Position numbers and translations under genes: made by a program
NCBI RefSeq assembly: GCF_009687865.1
Contig: NZ_BLAE01000005.1
Location: forward strand, 202,299-266,298
Length of the DNA stretch: 64,000 nucleotides
Source: Acrocarpospora macrocephala
GTDB lineage: Bacteria > Actinomycetota > Actinomycetes > Streptosporangiales > Streptosporangiaceae
Reading direction: 5' to 3'
Shown: in pieces, positions 60,808-64,000 of the stretch
How positions within the stretch are numbered: position 1 is the first letter of the stretch
How the letters are laid out: every line of letters begins with the position of its first letter
The notes under the pieces: generated by a model
What the model was told of the DNA's origin: nothing
The model's database searches: none
What the model saw: only the letters and a program-made list of their open reading frames with translations

Positions 60808-61538
60808 CGGTGCTGCTGGCCGCCGAGGAGGTCACCAAGTCCTTCGGCAGCCTCCGCGCCGTGGACGGGGTGTCCATCGAGGTACGGCAGGGCGAGGTCT
60901 TCGGCCTGGCCGGTCCCAACGGCGCGGGCAAGAGCACGCTGTTCAACCTGCTGACCGGCATCCCGATCCGGCCCGACTCGGGCCGGGTGCTCTTCGGCGG
61001 CCGGGAGGTCCAGCACCGCTCCCCGCGCTGGCTCGCCAAGGCCGGGCTGAAGCGCACCTTCCAGACCGAGGCCGTCTTCGAGTCCCTCACCGTCCGGGAG
61101 AACGTCCGGATCGGCTCAGCGTACGGCGGGGCGGGCCGTACCGCCCGGTGGGACCGGGCCCGCTGCGCCGAGGCGCTGGAGCAGGTGGAGCTGGGCGGCG
61201 ACCCCGACCGCCCGGCCGACGGTCTTTCGCTGATCGACCGCAAGCGGCTGATGATCGCCTGTGCCCTGGTCAGCCGCCCGTCCGTGCTCCTGCTGGACGA
61301 GCCGGCGGCCGGACTGGACCCCGCCGACCAGGACGCCCTGATCCGCCTGCTGACCCGGATCCACGCCACCGGCACCACGATGGTGATCATCGAACACGTG
61401 CTGTCGGTGCTGGAGGCGCTCGCCGACCGGATGGCCGTGCTGGACAGCGGCCGGGTGATCGTCACCGGCGCCCCCGCCGACGTGCTCACCGACGCCCGCG
61501 TGGTCGAGGCGTACCTGGGGCCGGGAGCGGCGCGATGA
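60804..61538 (+). CDS. livG: Branched-chain-type ABC transporter ATPase LivG
   Basis: A 244-residue LivG-type ATPase: GPNGAGKSTLFNLLTG (Walker A), FQTEAVFESLTVREN (Q-loop), LLLDEPAAGLDPADQ (Walker B), IIEHVLSVLEAL (H-loop). The signature is abnormal: LSLIDRKRLMIACAL (about 141) in place of LSYGQQRRL, so the Ser is retained but the Gly is lost. Both NBDs of a Liv heterodimer normally contribute a signature, so ATP site asymmetry is likely. Confidence 0.9.
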
Positions 61539-62269
61539 ACGACGACCTGCTGACGGTGACCGATCTCACCGCGGGCTACGGCCACACCAAGGTCCTGCGC
61601 GGGATCTCGCTGCGCGTCGGCGCGGCCGAGGCGATCGGCCTGCTCGGCCCCAACGGGCACGGCAAGACCACACTGCTGCGCTGCGTGTCCAACCTGCACC
61701 GGGCGACCTCCGGTTCCGTCGCCTACGCGGGCAGCGACACCCGGGGCCGCTCGCCGCGCGACCTGGTCCGCCGCGGCCTCATCCACGTCCCGCAGGGCTC
61801 CCGGCTGTTCCCGCAGCTCACCGTGGCGGAGGCGCTGCGCCTGTCGGCCGCCTCCAGCGGCCACCTCGCGACCTGGCGGGACGGCCTGGACCACGTCTTC
61901 ACCGTCTTCCCCCGCCTGAAGGAGCGCCGCGGCCAGCTCACCGGCACGCTGAGCGGCGGCGAGCGCCAGATGGTCAGCCTCGGGATGGGCCTGATGGCCC
62001 GGCCCACCCTGCTCATCCTCGACGAGCCCACCCTCGGCCTGTCGCCCAAGGTCAAGCACGAGCTGAGCGAGTGCATCCTGCGGATCCGCGCCGAGGTCTC
62101 CTCGATCATCCTGGTGGACGGGGACATGGAGCTGGTGCTCAGTCTCACCGACCGCTACCACGTCGTGCTGCACGGCGACATCGTGCACAGCGGCGCCTCC
62201 GACGCGACCGTCGGCCGCGACGCGATGATGTCGCTCTTCCTGGGAGGGTCCGCCGATGAACGGCGTTAG
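61535..62269 (+). CDS. livF: Branched-chain-type ABC transporter ATPase LivF
   Basis: A 244-residue LivF-type ATPase: GPNGHGKTTLLRCVSN (Walker A with His in the loop), VPQGSRLFPQLTVAEAL (Q-loop), LSGGERQMVSLGMGL (intact signature), LILDEPTLGLSPK (Walker B). The usual H-loop His is replaced in LVDGDMELVL (Asp instead of EQN/EH region), as in other LivF proteins. It overlaps livG by 4 bp and livH by 14 bp. Confidence 0.9.
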   Translation: MNDDLLTVTDLTAGYGHTKVLRGISLRVGAAEAIGLLGPNGHGKTTLLRCVSNLHRATSGSVAYAGSDTRGRSPRDLVRRGLIHVPQGSRLFPQLTVAEALRLSAASSGHLATWRDGLDHVFTVFPRLKERRGQLTGTLSGGERQMVSLGMGLMARPTLLILDEPTLGLSPKVKHELSECILRIRAEVSSIILVDGDMELVLSLTDRYHVVLHGDIVHSGASDATVGRDAMMSLFLGGSADERR

Positions 62270-63131
62270 CGCCATCCTGACCAGCGCCCTCGTCCTGGGC
62301 GGGCTCTACCTGCTCATGGCGGCCGGGCTCACGCTGATCTGGTCCACCCTGCGGGTGTTCAACTTCGGGCACGGCGCGCTGCTGATGTTCGGGGCGTACC
62401 TGTCCTGGACGCTCCTGGACCGCGCCGGGCTGCCCCTGCTCCCCGCCCTGATCGGCGGCGTGCTGGCGCTGGCCCTGCTCGGCGTGGCCTACGAGTTCCT
62501 GCTGGTCAGCCCGTTCATCCGGCGGCCCAACGGGGACATGCTGGTGATGGTGGCCACGCTGGCCGCCACCATGCTGCTGCAGTCCGCCGCGCTGCTGCTG
62601 TGGGGGCCGGAGATCAAGCAGCTCCCGCCGCTCGGCTCGGCCAGGATCGAGCTGGGCGGCTCGGTCGTCCAGGGCACCCAGCTGGTCACCATCGTCCTGG
62701 CGCCGGTGCTGGTCGGCCTGCTGGCCCTGGCGCTCAGGCGCACCGGCATCGGGCTGACCGTGCGGGCGCTGGAACAGAACCGCGAGCACGCCCAGCTCCT
62801 GGGCATCTCGCCGCGCCGGGTCTACCTGTTCGTGGTGACCATCGCGATCGGGCTGGCGGCGGTGGCCGGGGTGCTGCTGGGCAGCATGCGGTTCATCTCG
62901 CCGGCGATGGGCGACGATCCGCTGCTGCGCGCCTTCGTGGTGCTCGCCTTCGGCGGTGCGGGCAGCCTCGGCGGCACCATCGCCGGCGCGTACGCCATCG
63001 GCCTGCTCGAAGCGGTGACCACGTACTACTTCGGGCTGTCGTGGAGCCCGGTCCTGGTCTTCCTGGCCATGATCGTCATCATGCTGGCCCGCCCGGAGGG
63101 TCTGCTGCGCAACCAGGTGAGGAGCGCGTGA
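62256..63131 (+). CDS. livH: Branched-chain-type ABC transporter permease LivH
   Basis: A 291-residue LivH permease with about eight membrane segments; TLIWSTLRVFNFGHGALLMF and AFVVLAFGGAGSLGGTIAGAYAIGLLE are the conserved loop and late segment. Its ATG at 62256 lies inside livF. Its stop shares a base with the livM start. Confidence 0.92.
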   Translation: MNGVSAILTSALVLGGLYLLMAAGLTLIWSTLRVFNFGHGALLMFGAYLSWTLLDRAGLPLLPALIGGVLALALLGVAYEFLLVSPFIRRPNGDMLVMVATLAATMLLQSAALLLWGPEIKQLPPLGSARIELGGSVVQGTQLVTIVLAPVLVGLLALALRRTGIGLTVRALEQNREHAQLLGISPRRVYLFVVTIAIGLAAVAGVLLGSMRFISPAMGDDPLLRAFVVLAFGGAGSLGGTIAGAYAIGLLEAVTTYYFGLSWSPVLVFLAMIVIMLARPEGLLRNQVRSA

Positions 63132-64000
63132 TGGGGAACCTGCGCGCCTGGGCCGGGTGGCCCGCCTACGCGATCGTGCTGGCCGTGCTCCCGCTGGTCC
63201 TCACCGACCCGCACACCCGGCTGCTGCTGATCCTGATCACCATGTACGGCATGCTCGCCCTGGGCTGGAACCTCACCCTCGGCTTCGCCGGCATCTTCAA
63301 CTTCGCCCAGATCGGCTTCTTCGGCATCGGCGCCTACACGGCCGGCATCCTGGCCACCCGGACCGGGATCGACCCGTGGCTGACGCTGCCGATCTCCGGG
63401 GTGTCGGCCGTGCTGGCCTCGCTGGTGGCCTTCCTGCCGGTGCTGCGGTTGCGCGGCATCTACGTCGGCCTGGCCACCTACGTCTTCTCCCAGCTCTGCA
63501 TCTACCTGGTGCTCGGCCAGGCGGGCCTGACCGGCGGCTCCAACGGCATCGTCGGCATCCCCCGGCTGACCCTCGGGGAGACCAGCCTGCGGGCCGACGG
63601 CCGGATCGGCTACTACTTCCTGGGCGCGGCGCTGCTGTTCGCCACCACCCTGCTGGTCCGCCTGATCACCCGTTCCACGCTCGGCCTGTCCCTGCTGGCG
63701 ATCCGCGACAACGAGGCCCTGGCCACCAGCCGGGGCGTCTCCCGGGTGCGGCAGCACCTGATCGTCTTCATGATCGGCGCCGCGGTGGCCGGGGTGGCGG
63801 GCGCCTTCAACACCTTCCTCAACGGCGTGGTCAGCACCGACGTGTTCGGCTTCGGCTACCTGACCCTGCTGCTCAGCATGATCTTCCTGGGCGGCAGCGG
63901 CAGCGTGTACGGCCCGATCGCGGGCGCCGTCGTGGTCACCCTGGTCACCGACGCGCTCCAGGACGCCGGGGCGTGGCGCGACGTGACGGTCGCGCTGCTC
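63131..64000 (+). CDS. livM: Branched-chain-type ABC transporter permease LivM (partial)
   Basis: The first 290 residues of LivM are inside the window; the C-terminus is cut off. LGWNLTLGFAGIFNFAQIGF and RGIYVGLATYVFSQL are family motifs, and SRGVSRVRQHLIVFMIGAAV is the cytoplasmic loop facing the ATPases. Confidence 0.92.
   Translation, partial: MGNLRAWAGWPAYAIVLAVLPLVLTDPHTRLLLILITMYGMLALGWNLTLGFAGIFNFAQIGFFGIGAYTAGILATRTGIDPWLTLPISGVSAVLASLVAFLPVLRLRGIYVGLATYVFSQLCIYLVLGQAGLTGGSNGIVGIPRLTLGETSLRADGRIGYYFLGAALLFATTLLVRLITRSTLGLSLLAIRDNEALATSRGVSRVRQHLIVFMIGAAVAGVAGAFNTFLNGVVSTDVFGFGYLTLLLSMIFLGGSGSVYGPIAGAVVVTLVTDALQDAGAWRDVTVALL

Overview
The window is about 70% G+C, uses GTG and TTG starts freely, and packs genes into chains joined by ATGA, GTGA or TTGA overlaps. 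It carries several actinobacterial hallmarks: luciferase-like F420-type oxidoreductases, an actinobacterial AcoR/Fis-type activator, and heteromeric acyl-CoA dehydrogenases of the kind used on steroids and terpenoids. I infer a soil actinomycete, possibly of the Streptosporangiales (Nonomuraea/Actinomadura-like). The genus is a guess. I saw no rRNA, tRNA, CRISPR array, intact insertion sequence, replication gene or core housekeeping gene. Nearly everything is catabolism, transport and local regulation.

Region 1 (1-24.8 kb) is a CoA-dependent degradation island. A minus-strand operon (7191 to 1) encodes a cyclase-family hydrolase, two acyl-CoA dehydrogenases, a degenerate and a normal SDR, two thiolase-fold proteins without the thiolase Cys/His, and a DUF35 protein. 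This is the layout of side-chain beta-oxidation ending in a retro-aldol step. Around it lie an F420-type oxidoreductase, an AcoR/Fis-type activator (8462), an acyl-CoA synthetase, a second cyclase, a Baeyer-Villiger monooxygenase, a sugar-type ABC importer with an ATPase-permease fusion, a TetR regulator, and a second minus operon (true thiolase, SDR, F420-type enzyme, SnoaL-like proteins). Five matches, and one weak match, to a 15-bp palindrome (GTYYCR-N3-YGRRAC) lie upstream of these units. They are probably the activator's regulon.

Region 2 (24.8-28.8 kb) is a patchwork: an imine-reductase-like gene, an HxlR regulator divergent from a quinone oxidoreductase, a GNAT-like protein behind two tiny ORFs, and fragments of AraC-type regulators and of a saccharopine-dehydrogenase-like gene.

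Region 3 (28.8-41.5 kb) is a sugar-acid or amino-acid-like catabolic locus. It has two enolase-superfamily enzymes, a DHDPS-family aldolase/dehydratase, four SDRs counting both ends, an M24 peptidase-fold hydrolase, an amine-oxidase-like flavoprotein, a U32-like protein and a polar-amino-acid ABC importer. A FadR-type GntR gene sits inside it, and three ATCGAT-centred sites lie in its promoter regions.

Region 4 (41.5-50 kb) is a MarR regulator and a nine-gene, fully overlapping operon. The operon has an amino-acid-type ABC importer, a class III CoA-transferase, an enoyl-CoA hydratase, a class V aminotransferase/cysteine-desulfurase-fold enzyme, a hot-dog thioesterase and two signal-less binding-protein-fold proteins. 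One of the two keeps the Cys/His/Arg pattern of the desulfinase DszB. A sulfur-compound pathway is the most interesting hypothesis in the window.

Region 5 (50-64 kb) starts with decayed sequence, including a frameshifted membrane protein. It continues with an M20 amidohydrolase, a FluG-like pair on separate genes (amidohydrolase plus glutamine-synthetase-like), an SDR, and a Liv-type importer operon containing a polysaccharide-deacetylase-family enzyme and a gamma-glutamyltransferase. Two copies of a TGAAACGTACGTTTCA-like site link the two transcription units. A gamma-glutamyl route for an imported amine or amide is plausible. The window ends inside livM.
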